From Blasia pusilla (Eukaryota > Marchantiophyta > Marchantiopsida > Blasiales): a DNA stretch of 64,000 bases. Below, one piece after another: positions 12,192-24,378 of this stretch. Both the position numbers and the translations under genes were made by a program. A model generated the notes under the pieces. The model saw only the letters and a program-made list of their open reading frames with translations, did no database searches and was not told the origin of the DNA. The first letter of the stretch is position 1; each line of letters starts with the position of its first letter. The stretch is taken from contig CM114274.1 of assembly GCA_050084515.1 (NCBI GenBank), forward strand, positions 33,666,001 to 33,730,000. Reading direction: 5' to 3'.

Positions 12192-12241
12192 TGAAGATGC
12201 TAAGTGCAAGCAAGTGCTACTTGATCATACTTTATAGCAGA
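12192..12241 (+). repeat. 50-bp repeat shared with 3195-3244
   Basis: This is the second copy of the repeat described at 3195-3244, in the same orientation. It lies about 350 bases beyond the MULE stop codon, near where a MULE terminal region would be expected. Confidence 0.7.
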
Positions 12242-12760
12242 TGAAGTCGTTGTACGAATCATTGCTCACCTTCAAGGCAAGGATTGAGTCAAATACTGGC
12301 GTACTTCCAATTCAAGCTTTACAACGTCCTGAAAGCTTTATAGCAAGTGGCCTGTTGGATCGGTCTTTAAGAAGGAAGATGGATTGGGTAGAAGTATCAC
12401 GGGGATAGGTAGGCGCAAACCAAATACCCCGTGTCCATTGCTTGTACACAATAGCATACCACCCTTCAACCAGAAAGAGAAGTTAAAGTTCAAAGACATG
12501 CAAACAGAGTTAGATCAGCAAGCCATGAGTAGGATACTCCAACCCTTGGATGGTAATGTCACTAGACAGAGCTGAGTTATGCTTTTCCATTTTGTGAGGT
12601 AAGGTAAGGGATACATTTGAGCTGAACTTTTGATGCATGTCATTTCAAATGGAATAGTACAACCCCTGAGTTGTAGCCTGATTTGTAATATGATTGCCTA
12701 CAGTAGGAGTGTTAATGTCATTGTACCTTGTGAACACTTTTTTGATTCAATAAAAATGCC
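12242..12760. other. No recognisable gene
   Basis: This lies between the MULE remnant and the satellite array. It contains only short frames without recognisable motifs. Confidence 0.35.
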
Positions 12761-15110
12761 TATAGACTATCGATTTAGAACATCAGAAAAACAATTCAAT
12801 TCCAAATATTTAGCGTTCATATTTCCTTGTCCCATGTTGCGCCATAAGAGTCACCGGAATGCTCCAGGCGGGTGCGAAAGGGTATCCAATAGAGGAGTCC
12901 TCAAAAACTTGTTTGACTGTAGCATGAGAATAGTGGGAAAATGGAGTGAATTCCAATTAATTTGAGGCCATTTTTCTTCATCCAATATCAGGGCATTCTA
13001 GCGAGCTCACTTCAACGCTTTGGGTGGGTGCAAAAGGCTATCCAATAACCCCCAACAAAAACTAAATGGAACTCGAAAAAATATTTGTTCACTTTTCCTC
13101 ATCCAATATTGCGCTTTCTAGCCACATCATAGGAACGCGCCGGGTGGGTGCGAAATGTCATGTTTCAGTGATCTCACCCAACACCCTCCATTGAAACATT
13201 TTTTGGACGGTAGATTGAGAAGAGCGAAAAAAAATATGAACTCCAAATAATTAAAGTTCATATATATTCATTCAATGTGGTGCTTTCTAGCAACCTCACC
13301 GGAACGCTCCAAGCGGATGCGAAAGGGTACACCCAACAACCTCTATTGAAACGCTTTTTGGACGGTAGATTGAGAACAATGAAAAAAAGTATGAACGGTA
13401 AATAATCAGAGTTCATATATCCTCATTGGTGTGGTGCTTTAAAGCAACCTCACCGAAACACTCTAGGCAGGTTCCAAAGTGTCACGACCTTCATAACCAA
13501 AAAACACCAAATAGGCGTCAAGCGGAACATCAGAACTCAAGTGGCCTCACGCTGCGATGTTTGCGCTTTGGAGAGGCGTTTGGAAAGGTCTCTTGGAAAA
13601 GTCCAAGAGACAAAAAAAGGAACAGATTTGTACATTTCATGCGTTAGTGGTCGCGACCAAGAAACCTAGACCAAACGCGAGCGAACACTTGAGATGAGTT
13701 GAGTCTTGGAAGGTTGGTTGCCAAGGAGGTGAGCACCAGTTTTGGAACACGACTAGCGTTTGGGAAATTTAACTATGTTTTGGACCATAACTTTTAGCCC
13801 CAAGATGAATTTGGAACAAGTAGATTGCGTTGGAAATATTATCTTGAGACGCTTCCAACGTGCCAAAGATCTCAGCAAACGCATAAGTATAGATTGAGAT
13901 ATTGGCCAAAAACGATTGTGAGAGCAATCGGGTGGAGGGCCAATTGGAGAGGCTCGGGTGTATTTCCCTAAAGGTAGGGGGACCCCAGAGATCCCTAGAA
14001 GTACTGGTAAGGGAGGAGTCTCTCCAAGATGTCTAGGAACACGAATCCCCACTTTGAGCACTAAACGGCATCTCAAAGGCACGGGATGGAACGGGAGTTT
14101 GGCGTTGGAACTCGAAACCCAAACCTGATCCAAGGGAGTGGACTTTGTACGCCACACTTGGATTCCAACCTGAGATTCACTTCGTATGAGTCTCGGTTAG
14201 GGACTCATTGGATGTCCATCGGACAGTTGGAACCGTCAGGCGCGAAACGCCGTTTGAGGTTCTAGAACCGACCAGAAAGTCTGTCCCAAGTCTTTCGAGA
14301 CTTGCCCGTGTTGTAAACCACAAAACTAGGAAGGTTGAGCTTGATGAGAGACCGAGACGAGAAGTGGAAAAGTTAGCCCGCTGATTGATCCAAGACCCGA
14401 CTAACCAAAGTGCGTGTTTGGATGCAGATCAGCGTTGAGAGCGTGACCTACTGAATGCACGCTTCCGAAACAACAAGATTAACGTTCAAGGAGAGTAGGT
14501 GCACGACACAAAGGGTACCCAAGAGCCTCTATTGAAATGCTTTTTGGACAGTAGATTGAGAACAAAAAAATAAAAATGAGCTCCAAATAATTAAAGTTCA
14601 TATGTATTAATTCAATGTGGCGCTTTCTGGCTACCTCATCGGAACGCTCCAGGTGGGTGCAAAAGGGTTCCCAACAGCCTCTCTTGAAACGCTTTTTGGA
14701 TGGTAGATTGAGAACAGTGAAAAAAAGTATGAACGGTAAATAAGCAGAGTTCATATATCCTCATTCAATGTGGTGCTTTCTAGTGACCTCACCGGAACGC
14801 TCCAGGCGGGTGCGAAAGGGTACCCAACAGCCTCTCTTGAAACACTTTTTGGATGGTAGATTTATAACAGTGACAAAAAATTGAACTCCAAATAATTTGA
14901 GTTCATATATCCTCATACAATTAGGCGCTTTCTAGCGAGCTTACCAGAATGCTCCAGGCGGGTGCGAAAGGGTACCCAACAACCTATATTGAAACACTTT
15001 GTCTACCATAACCTGAGAACAACGAGAAAATGGAATGATCGGTAAATAATCAAGGTTCAGGTATCCTCATCCAATTAGCACATCAGAACTCCAAGCCTAC
15101 CTTACAGGGT
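12760..15110 (+). repeat. Satellite-like tandem array, ~153-bp units
   Basis: A recurring anchor, CACCGGAACGCTCCAGGCGG in its best form, occurs with variations near 12853, 13009, 13128, 13297, 13451, 14637, 14790 and 14942. Spacing is usually 152-155 bases, with one short unit (~119) and one long unit (~169). The gap between 13451 and 14637 becomes 152 bases once the inserted solo LTR and one target duplication are removed. Each unit also contains GAACTCCAAATAATT-like and TTCATATATCCTCATTCAAT-like phrases. Units are diverged, and the array fades at about 15110. No coding function is apparent. Confidence 0.85.
13480..14508 (+). mobile_element. Solo LTR, copy A (1029 bp) with 5-bp target duplication
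   Basis: The element starts TGTCACGACC and ends GTGCACGACA, so it has TG...CA ends and a short TGTC/GACA inverted terminus. It is flanked by CAAAG at 13475-13479 and CAAAG at 14509-14513. It interrupts a satellite unit whose sequence resumes exactly after the duplication. A second, inverted copy lies at 26426-27456. It has no coding domain; open frames inside are on either strand and not conserved in type. These are the hallmarks of a solo LTR left by recombination between the two LTRs of a retrotransposon. A short non-autonomous element with the same ends is a less likely alternative. Confidence 0.85.
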
Positions 15111-16124
15111 GTCATACCAAACCCAAAAAGTAAATTGTTGTGACAGTTTCAAGACACTCGTCTGAGACACAACGGACAAAAAAGATGGACTCCAAATAGA
15201 GGAAGTTATACCTTCGAACAAAATCTGACTCATGTGAAATCAACATACACGATTATCATGCCATACTCTTGGAGTGAAAGAAAGTGCATTAAAAATTCTA
15301 ACACAGGGATTTCACACATAATCATTCAACATCCAGCACCATATTAGAGGCATTTATTGTTCATGGCCACACCATTATGACAAAAATGTACACAAATGTC
15401 CACCGCTTGTAATGATCTCGACGGTAGCATTACACAACCAAAATGGAAAGTGTACAAGTCAAAAGACCCATATGAACATAATGAGCAGCGGGAGAGCCGA
15501 TACTACTACAAGACTATCCGATTGCCAATGATTTTCTCTGACCTATGATCGCCATGTCGAACGAGACTATGTAAAGAACACATTGTAACTCGGGTCATAT
15601 CCTGTGAGTCACATGTCCAAACAATCATGTAAGTAAAAGTCTATACTTGTTCTAACAATATAAAATACACATAAACAATACAATGCAAGAACTTCCACCT
15701 AACTTCTGAGTGAAATGATCACCTATACAAAATTTCCACAGTTCTTCAAGGGAGTAGTTGCATCTATGGCGTTCCAAAGTCTAGAATTGGTGTGGAGTTT
15801 GGATTATCATCCTCAGATTCAACATGTGTGGATGTCGTAGACTTTAGTGGTGCATAGGTCATGATGTGTGCGTAACATGAAATAAAAAAAACTCCTATGA
15901 GTCCATTGCAATTGCACATTACCATCTGATTTAAATGTACATATGAAATGGGAAGTGCATATGAAATCCAAGGCTTACCCTTGTCTTATCTTCTGCACGG
16001 ATGTTTTTTGGGTCGTGACTTCAGTATCGCTGCGCCATCAAATATCCTTACTACATGAAAGATTCACATATATCTCCACATGTTATAAGAGTCACTAACA
16101 AATGCCTACACCCAAAAAATGCCA
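15110..16124. other. No gene; possibly LTR body of a gypsy relative
   Basis: The stretch is AT-moderate without coding potential. It adjoins the gypsy LTR/PPT fragment at 16125-16293 and may be the rest of that LTR on the minus strand, but it does not visibly match the LTR body at 42314-42796. Confidence 0.3.
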
Positions 16125-16293
16125 AGGAGATAATGTCATTGCTGTCGTCCGCATACACATCGCTACACAACATATATTGCTATCATTGAACACACACACG
16201 ATCCCATGCTAACTCATGGCATCCATACACAGAGGCGAGAAGTACCAAAATATCTCCAATCGCCCCCCTAAGAGGTGGTTAGGTCCCTCTAAC
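16125..16293 (-). mobile_element. LTR start plus polypurine tract of the DNMT-gypsy family
   Basis: Read on the minus strand, a purine-rich CTCTTAGGGGGGCGAT tract is followed at 16258 by TGGAGATATTTTGG and, further on, TATGTTGTGTAGCGATGTG and GCGGACGACA. The same order (G-rich tract, TG start, TATGTTGTGTAGCGATATG, GCGCACGACA) occurs at 42161-42311. A similar PPT and start occur at 34945 on the minus strand. To the right (above 16293) the match stops in unrelated AT-rich DNA, so the internal region of this copy is missing. Confidence 0.65.
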
Positions 16294-19200
16294 TCCACTT
16301 TTAAATGAATAATTTTGAATATAGAATTTTCAGTTTCCTAAGGAAAAAAAAATAACATAATTACAAGATTTTATATTCAGATTTAATAAGATGGCATTAC
16401 TACAATATGAAAGAAAGTAAACGATCAGTTTTAGCCTCTAGAAAAGATAGGTGGCAACTAGAGCTCAACTTACATTCCTTAAACCCTAATACAAATAATA
16501 AAATACATTTATGGAGAGAAGATAAACGGATTTTAAGAAAATTTCTATAACATATGTCTCACATTTAAACTTGAAATTTATATTTTAAATTATATCTATT
16601 ATAAACTTAGGAAATAGTAGTTACAACTTATAGAAAGTCTTTTCTCTTATGAATTTCTTTCAAAAGGAAAATACAGATTTTATATCAAATTTTACGCAGA
16701 TTTGAAAATAAAAATAATTGAAAATTTTATGTGACTATATATGAATGGAAATTTAATACCTTCATTAATTTTTCATGTATTGAACTGACAGAGTGAATCT
16801 CCTCGCTTATCTAGTTCTACATGCCCTCCTTCAACCATAACCCCTCACCATAGTTCCCCTCCTAATCGTAGATCTTGACATTTTCTTCCACATACTCATA
16901 CACCCATTACATTCTCTACATTTCTTCCTTATCCTCATATGAATTTCATCTTTGTGTCTTCCTATTCATCATAATCTTGATCCGTTACGACCAAATCCTA
17001 CTACTTTGTTATCCTCATATATCTCACTTGGACAATTGATTCCAACTTTCATCTCTTCTACCCTTATCCCATCCCTCTTTCAAGGTTGCATGGAAACGGA
17101 CATGCCCAACAGGTACCCTGCCCAGGTTTTCTTGGTATCCTAGTGGCCCGCACAGGCTCAAGACACAGGAATAGGTGTGGGCTTAGATTAAGGGAGGCAG
17201 GCAGGGACAGACCCGCACGTAGCCCGTCTTAAGCCCGGATGGGCCCACGGTTAGCCCACGCCCAACATGCCTTATGCGGATCTAGCCGCGGTCCAATGCG
17301 GGCTTAGGGTGGGCTTGTGCAAGCTACAAAATAGGTGGCAAGAATGGGCAACGGATTGCTAGACTACGTGCAAGTTGGCGGAGCCCGAATCTACATTACG
17401 GGCGGGGCAAGCTCAACTATGGGCCGCGCGTATCCATGCCAACACAAATATGTCTATCCTAGGGACGTACATAAGTCCGTGGACATGAACGTGTCTGCAT
17501 ACACAGATGGTTTCTGTGTGCAACCTTTCCCTCTTTCTCCTCCTTCTTCCCCAACCTTCTTAGCTCTTATGATTGTCCATCATCATCTCATTCATCTCCC
17601 GCCTCCTCCTCTTGTAACCCTTCTTCTTCTACATCTATTTTGAAAGGTTGATTGCATATCTTGTGATAAGGAGTTTGCTACTACAAGGATCAAAAGAAAA
17701 CAAAATTAAATCTCAATCCATGCATCAACCTTCAATCCCTAACCCAATATTATCTCCTACTCTTCTCACCACAATACGTTCCTTAGACATGGTTAAGGAA
17801 AATTCTTGTCCTTTAATTTTTTTATCTTGGTCACTACTTATAGACAGCAGAGTTTCCCAAAAATTTTCATAGGCCCAATCAGTTGCCCATTGTCCCGCGG
17901 ATTTCCCGGCCCTAGCGGCATTCGGCAATGCATTTTGGTGGATGTACAATGCGCACAAGTTTTGGCGTTGATACATCAACTCGAAGGGGTCGAGGGCCAC
18001 TCACCTCATCATCTATTTATGTTTGACCAATCAGTTCTAGTCAAATTTGTTTCAAGGTATTAGTTGTGGAGACTATTGAATTAGTATTGTGTTAGCTTGT
18101 TGCTATTTTTTTTTTCATTTTTAAAGTATTTTTTCCTTTCTTTGTTCTCTTTTGAGGTTTTCTTTGGTGATAAAGTGCATTGAACCTAATAAACTATAGG
18201 AAATATAGTTTTGGAGAACCATGAAATTCCTTCTCTGAGTCATCTTTTGAAAAGAAATTTTAAAAGAAACTTCTATCATACTAAAATTTCACCAAGGTTG
18301 CACACCAACAAATTCCATTCTAGGGGCGGACATGTTTGTGCGGACCCGGGTTCCCGCAGCTTGCAATGTAGACCTAGGCTCAACCAGCCCACACTCACTC
18401 CAATGATCTATCTCCCGTTCTTGCCACCTGTTCCGTAGCCCGTTGAGGCTCGCATCGAGCCCCCGGTAGGTCCGCACAAGACTTGTAGGACCCGCACAGA
18501 GCCAAGAGGGCTCAATGTGGGCATCTATGGGCTTAATGCAGGTCTGGCGAGCCCTCGGTGTTGGCACACTCATTTGATCCCTGCCCAGTGCCCGCATCTG
18601 TTCCCGCGTCCCAAGCTTCCACGGGCAATTGGGGTTAAAAGAAACCCGGAGACCCATTGGGCATGTTCGTCCCATGTATGGACACCTCCATTTCCATGCA
18701 ATTTTGGATTTCACCCATATTGAAAAATATTAATTACATGATATATGATTTTTTTAAATAGCATAAAATACAAAACGATAAAGAAAATTGTCCTAGAATA
18801 GCTTTCTTGAAAAAGTCAAACTAAAGAGCTTTGAGAAAACCCCCAAAAACATCAAGAGATGAAATGTACCACGCGGATATGAATCCCCTGGATCAATGAC
18901 CCCTACGAAAAACCGGTTCGATTTGAGGACGCTCTTTGTATTTCGTATCTGAAAGCAGGTTCAAAAACCGAAATTTCCGTTTCCGATTTACCATTCCCGG
19001 TAATGTACCGGGTCCCACGGGAAAACTCCCCGAACCCTGCCCAGGATACGTGCAGCAGAAATTCAGAATCTCAGATCCCCTGCTCGCGGAGTTGAAGTTG
19101 ACCGAAGGCCACATTGGGAAATTTCGTAGCAGATGATGCGTATGGAGCATAATGGACTTGAGTTGAAAATTGGAGCGGATAGCGTGTCACCCTGACACCC

Positions 19201-19589
19201 TAAATGTCAGGACTTGCTCGAACTAGTAACTTGTCAAGGTGTCACTCACATTCCAACTGGCAGGGAGGGCGGGACCCCACCAAGATACGATCCGTACACA
19301 CGACCGACGGCATCGGGTATTTACTTACTAACCCGTCGTGCAGTCGCCTAGAGCTTTCGATACCAGTCCCACGAGGAAACCTTCGTTAGTTGAAGTAGAG
19401 AATCGTTTCTTCATAATATCGCTGCCAGCCTCGGCGTCGTAGACTTTTGCCTCTTAATTTACACTACCACGAATTCGCCCAAGCGTTAGGCTTCGGGCTT
19501 TGGGGCTAGGATACAGTCATGACGTGCGGCGGTCCGCGTACCAGATCAACGTAGGTCCGAAGAAAGACCGGGTTGCGGCCCTGCGCACG
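16294..19589. other. Intergenic sequence upstream of PLAC8 gene 1
   Basis: The first ~500 bases are strongly AT-rich. About 17130-17480 and 18320-18680 are GC-richer and both abound in GCCCGCA/GGGCTTAG-like words, possibly relics of one dispersed repeat. No coding domain was recognised. The last few hundred bases before 19590 are the presumed promoter region of gene 1; no certain TATA box was assigned. Confidence 0.4.
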
Positions 19590-19703
19590 GCTGAAGCTGT
19601 CGAGGAACGGGAGTCCTATCCAGATTTTGAGTAGTTCGGGAACCGAAGAGGAGAAGTGTCAGGAAGGGCGTAGCTGCCGCGGTGCAAGACACTGATCGCG
19701 AAG
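19590..19703 (+). promoter_or_regulatory. Leader of PLAC8 gene 1, shared with gene 2
   Basis: The block starting GCTGAAGCTGTCGAGGAACG matches 31695-31813, which lies directly before the start codon of PLAC8 gene 2. Both end in GAAGGTGGGCA(A/T)CC or similar immediately before ATG. The conserved distance supports these ATGs as real starts and suggests retained 5' untranslated sequence. Confidence 0.7.
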
Positions 19704-21749
19704 GTGGGCAACATGGACACTGTGGATCAGACGGAGAATCCCGCCCAGCAGAACTCTTCATCTTGGAACCAAAACGCAGATGGATCCGCTTCGCAGGTGA
19801 ACGTTGAGATGAACTTTCACTGGCAGTCGGATGATGGGGGCTCCCAGCAGCCATACGACGGACAGCAACAATTCGATGGACAGCAGCAGCATGATGACTC
19901 CTCTCACCAGCATTTTGATGTAACGCAGCAGCAGAAGCAGCAATACTACCTCTCTTCCCAGCCCCGGGAAACCGGGCCACCTCCGCGAAATCAAGAATAC
20001 CAGCCTCCGCAACCTCCTCACTACCCGCCTCAGCAGCAACAATACTACCCGGGTCAGCACCCTGCGCAGGCGAAATACCCACCTCCTCCAAACTTCCCAC
20101 CCGCAGCGCCAGGAAATCCTCAGAGTCACCCCCCATCAGTTCCGGGACCTCCAGGATATCGACCCAATCCTGCAGGAGTAGCCTCTCCCTTTCACCCAAA
20201 TTCTTTCGGGGCACCCGGGTCTAACTTCGCTCCCAGTCCTCCCAATCCTGCAAACATCAATTTTATCCCACCAGTTCGACCACCGCCGTTCGGAGTTGGA
20301 GGGCCGTCCCATCTAGTGCGTCCAGACATCGGCCTTCCGGTGGCCTGGACTACGGAGCTCTTCGGTTGTCTTGATGATTGTTATGGTTGTAAGTTCCATA
20401 CATGCCTAATGCCCGCCGTGATAGCTGGATCACAAGCATCATGATTTTGGCGTTGCCCACTTCAGAGATCTCGTGAGAGAAATATATCGTTCTGACTTTA
20501 CTCTGCTGATTGACTGGTTCTTATATTGAGGACGCGTTCCTGGAGTTAAATTGACGTTGACTTCTCGAACAATGAAACAGTTCCGCTGGTCGTTCTGGCG
20601 CCGTGCATCGCATTTGGTCAGATGGCCGAAATTATCGACACTGGCTACAATTGTAAGTTTCCTTTCCTAATCTGTGTAAGTTACAGCATCTTTCCTCTGC
20701 TCTTCGAACCATCCAAGATATTTTCCTGGCACGTCAAGTTATGAGTAACCTGAATGACCATCTTGAGCACCTCTCTCTGTTTTCCACAGCTACGTCGATC
20801 GAGATAATGCTCAGAGCTCTTTTTCTATTACGTACTTATCGTTGTTTATGCAGCGATTTATCCCCGCCGGATTGCTCCTTCGAGCCGATTACTGCAATAT
20901 CATAGAGACTCTGAATGAAAATATCGTCATCTTGAAGCCTGTGGCTGGCTGCGCGCTACAGGTGAACTAGGTGCAGCTGGAGTAGCTGACCCGTATAGCC
21001 TCCGGCAGATCCTTCCCCTTGACCTTCGAGAACCGACTCGCAGCGGCGCATTTGTTCTCCTGCCAACCCGCCTAGGCAACGTGCGCTTGCGTTGACGTCG
21101 AGCGCTCGATGTGTATAGTGAAATCCGCGCTCTGTGCAGGTGAGACGGTAGAGACCTAGTTTCCACGGTGCGTAACGTGACTGGATCACGGAATAGGATC
21201 TGAACGACGAGCCTAGGTCAATGGACGCCTGATATTGAATGCAGGGGAGGAATTGAGTTCCTCTGAGTAGGCGTCAGGTCGGGATTTTGGACAATTCTGA
21301 GTCGTGGATGGATTCGTCCGCGTCTGTTGTTTGCAGCATGCCACACCGCCGGTATCATCTACGCCCTCGCGTTCTTCTTGGGAATTCCGTGTTTGTATTC
21401 TTTTACTTACAGGACGAAAATGCGCTACAAATTCAACTTGAGACAAGATCCTCTTGACGACTTCTGCACCCATCTTTGGTGTGAGTTTTGTGCCATCGCG
21501 CAGGAGTACCGTGAGCTGAGGTACCGCGGGATCGATCCAAACTTGGGTAAGAAACTTCTCCTTGTCATGATTTCGTCGTGCAATTTTTTTCAATTGAAGA
21601 GTTTCATCGATAGATATAGGTAGCATCACTGGGAATCATGGGTCGTGCCGACCGGAGATTGACTCTGCTCTGTCGCAGGTTACTTGGCCCAGGAACAGAT
21701 CGTCGTACGAGCTATGGCAGCTCCCGTTGCTCCCCGGATGCGGAAGTAG
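19704..21749 (+). CDS. PLAC8-family protein with Q/P-rich N-terminus (gene 1)
   Basis: Four exons are inferred: 19704-20388, 20581-20652, 21337-21546 and 21679-21749. All splice in phase 1 with GTAAG donors and CAG acceptors, giving 345 residues. Residues 1 to about 205 are low-complexity and rich in Gln, Pro, Asn and Gly (DGQQQFDGQQQHDDSSHQ). The PLAC8 domain begins near residue 212 (WTTELFGCLDDCYG), continues in exon 2 (APCIAFGQMAEIID) and in exon 3 (GIIYALAFFLGIPCLYSFTY, probably a membrane segment, then CTHLWCEFCAIAQEYREL). The C-terminus ends APVAPRMRK. PLAC8/PCR/FWL proteins are cysteine-rich membrane proteins linked in plants to metal transport or organ-size control. Which role applies here is unknown. 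The usual CxCPC motif is reduced to APC. Gene 2 is its duplicate. Confidence 0.88.
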
Positions 21750-24378
21750 ACACGGACACATTGATGAATAACATATGCTTTGCAAATCTAGTCGACGCAA
21801 CACTGGCTTCCCCAGTGTGCCGCACTGTCCCCTGCTAGAGAGGGATAGCAGGGCCCTGGAAGTTAGTTCGGTGATGCACCTTAGTGTCATGAATACTCGC
21901 TCGAGAAGCGATTGTGGAGTGATGTGCTGGCGTGGCTGTAGGTTATGCACTGTGGGTTATCCTTTTGACCGCCTATCAGCGACGCTTTGTCCATGATGCC
22001 TTGTGTGAGCGGGAAGTCGGCTTCCAGCCCCTGATCAACCATGCCTCATGGTTTCAACGGCTTCTCGTGTTGTACATTGAATGGAGAATGTATTCGAAGC
22101 AAGTTCCTCTGGCGGAACAACAAAAATCTCTGAACTGTACATTGCACAGTTTGGAAAGAACGTATTGGTTGCTTGTACTACTTAACCCATCAGATTAAGA
22201 CGAGCTGGAGAGCATCATATGCAAGACTTAGCGAGAACCAACATACACTCGTCTTCGAAGCTTTCGTGGAGATAATATATTTTGTCATTGTTGCTTGGAA
22301 GAGCTTGTACCGTCCATTAGTACTGGAACAGTGGATGTTATGGCCATAGACATGCTGCGAGCTTGCAATAAGACATTGTGTTGCAAACGGAGGTTCATCT
22401 AGACCAGTAGACTATAACTATTGAGAGTCCAGATCAGAAAGTGCACCGATGAGCACACGCAGTATACGCAAACATAGAAGGTTCTTCGGTTGTTCTCGGT
22501 CATGCCGGAATATTCTATGCCAATTCGATCTGCGTTTGCGATTCGTGCTGCCAAGCTGTTATTCAGTTCTCCATTTCGAATTTACTTTGCTTTTGTAGAC
22601 TAAACTATCTAACTTGTGATTGGTTCATTTTGTATAGTTCGTTCAAATTGTCATTTTCGTGCAGTTGTCGCATTTTCATTTTCGTGCACTTGTCAAATTT
22701 CCCAACCGTCGGTATCGTGCGCGTTCTCGTCCTAGTCTCCATCTTCATATGTGGGCTTTTCATCTCACTTTTAGCTCTGCTCATCGAATAGCCAGGAAAA
22801 ATGAGGTGTCCATTGAGGAGGAAATATTTTATTGTAATATTTCTAAATTCTTGGAATATTTTTTAATCAATAAAATTTTATTCAATAATAATTTAGATGG
22901 GTATATTATAAAAAAATTGATAATAATTAATACTGTGAAAAAATTCATTTATCCATTTAAGAAATAATTTCCATTACCCATTGAATAGATAGGATATATA
23001 ATCCTTCCATATATATGACATAAGTGATTTTATTCTTAGAACCATGGATGTGTTCAACATCTCGTCTATTGTTGCAAATACTTGCTCATGCATGACTCAT
23101 CTCCCATCAAATTTGGCTCTTGTATTTAATTCTTACTGTGTCCACCATAATTACCTCACGAGAAACTCTTTGCTACTAGTTTGGCCCCGATACGATGCAC
23201 TCAAATACTCTCCACTCTTCTCCAATTGTACAGTCCTTGCCACGTGGCCATGTAGGTCCATGAGTAGTCATAACTCTAGGCACCTTAAATGGAAATTAGT
23301 CCAAAAATATGTCTCTTAAGAATGCTAAAATTAAATCATATCCACACATGTATATATGGCTTCCTACAATCCAAATTCCCGTCGGTACTTTGAACAAGAA
23401 TAATTATGTCTTTGGATGTTTTGTACCAATTCAACCACAAAACATAAGAGTTTTGAACATATGGTTAGGGAGGTTCTTATGAATCCCATGATAAGAATTT
23501 ATCATAAAATTCCACATGAAAGTGCTCAAAGTCCTTGTGCATCAAGCTATCTGCAACATTGAGATTAACAAGAGGCTGCAAAGGGTTAACCATTGTCGCA
23601 CTTTTTCGTGTAATATCATTGAGAATATTTTTATGTGGTCTTGAGTGGTATTTTCCTTCTTAGTGGTGGCTTACGTTTTAAATTTCCACTCATCCATATA
23701 TGTGAGCTTAATCTTATGGTTTAGGGTAACAATACTCCATATGCAGGACTCCTCAATAATGAATAGCAAGTATTCTTCAACAAGATCAAAGACAAAACCT
23801 CTCGTTCTATAATTATTCAAGGTTCCCTTGGTTCTAAGGAAAACCTTCTTTATCAATTTTATGTGTAGTTCATGGGAGTCAAGATCTCTCTCTCTTCCCT
23901 TGACGGCGACCACAAGTATTACAACAATACGTCTAGACATAGATGCAACAATCAGACTATTGTATTCCAATGAAAGGTGAGTTGCGCAATATGCATATCA
24001 CACCACATGTCACCACTAGACTCACAGTTGCAACAATCATCATCGTTGATTGTCGCAACTCTGAGTCTAGTGCTAGCTCCTCAAATCCTCGAGATAACAT
24101 GCATGCCCTTGAATCAATCTTCATCATCATATTGCCATGATCTATTCAACAAGAGGCTACTCGTACTTGTTGAGGATATAGCCCAAACTCTCCTTCGTAT
24201 GCAAACATACCGTTGATTGAAGATACGATTGATGGAACAATCGTTCACATGACTACCTACTAACATAACCTTCTCTCTCCCACAGAAATCAATTAAAATG
24301 GCAATATAATCAAATAACTTGATATTTTCACCAAATTCTACAAGAACTAGCATTCCTTGAGAAAATGATTGACCAGCA
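21750..24378. other. 3' flank of gene 1 and intergenic sequence
   Basis: About 21779-21810 (CTAGTCGACGCAACACTGGC) matches the 3' flank of gene 2 near 34372, so part is probably 3' UTR. About 22820-23040 is very AT-rich. On the minus strand, 24428-24114 has an open frame of 104 residues that starts inside the copia LTR and is unrecognised. No further gene is supported. Confidence 0.4.

Noticed and set aside
17335-17643. 102-residue open frame ending in a hydrophobic Leu/Pro-rich tail
   Set aside because: It has no recognisable domain, and the tail comes from CT-rich sequence.
19546-20214. Minus-strand open frame of 222 residues across PLAC8 gene 1
   Set aside because: It is the antisense shadow of the low-complexity Q/P-rich exon; it has no domain, and the plus strand has conserved exons.
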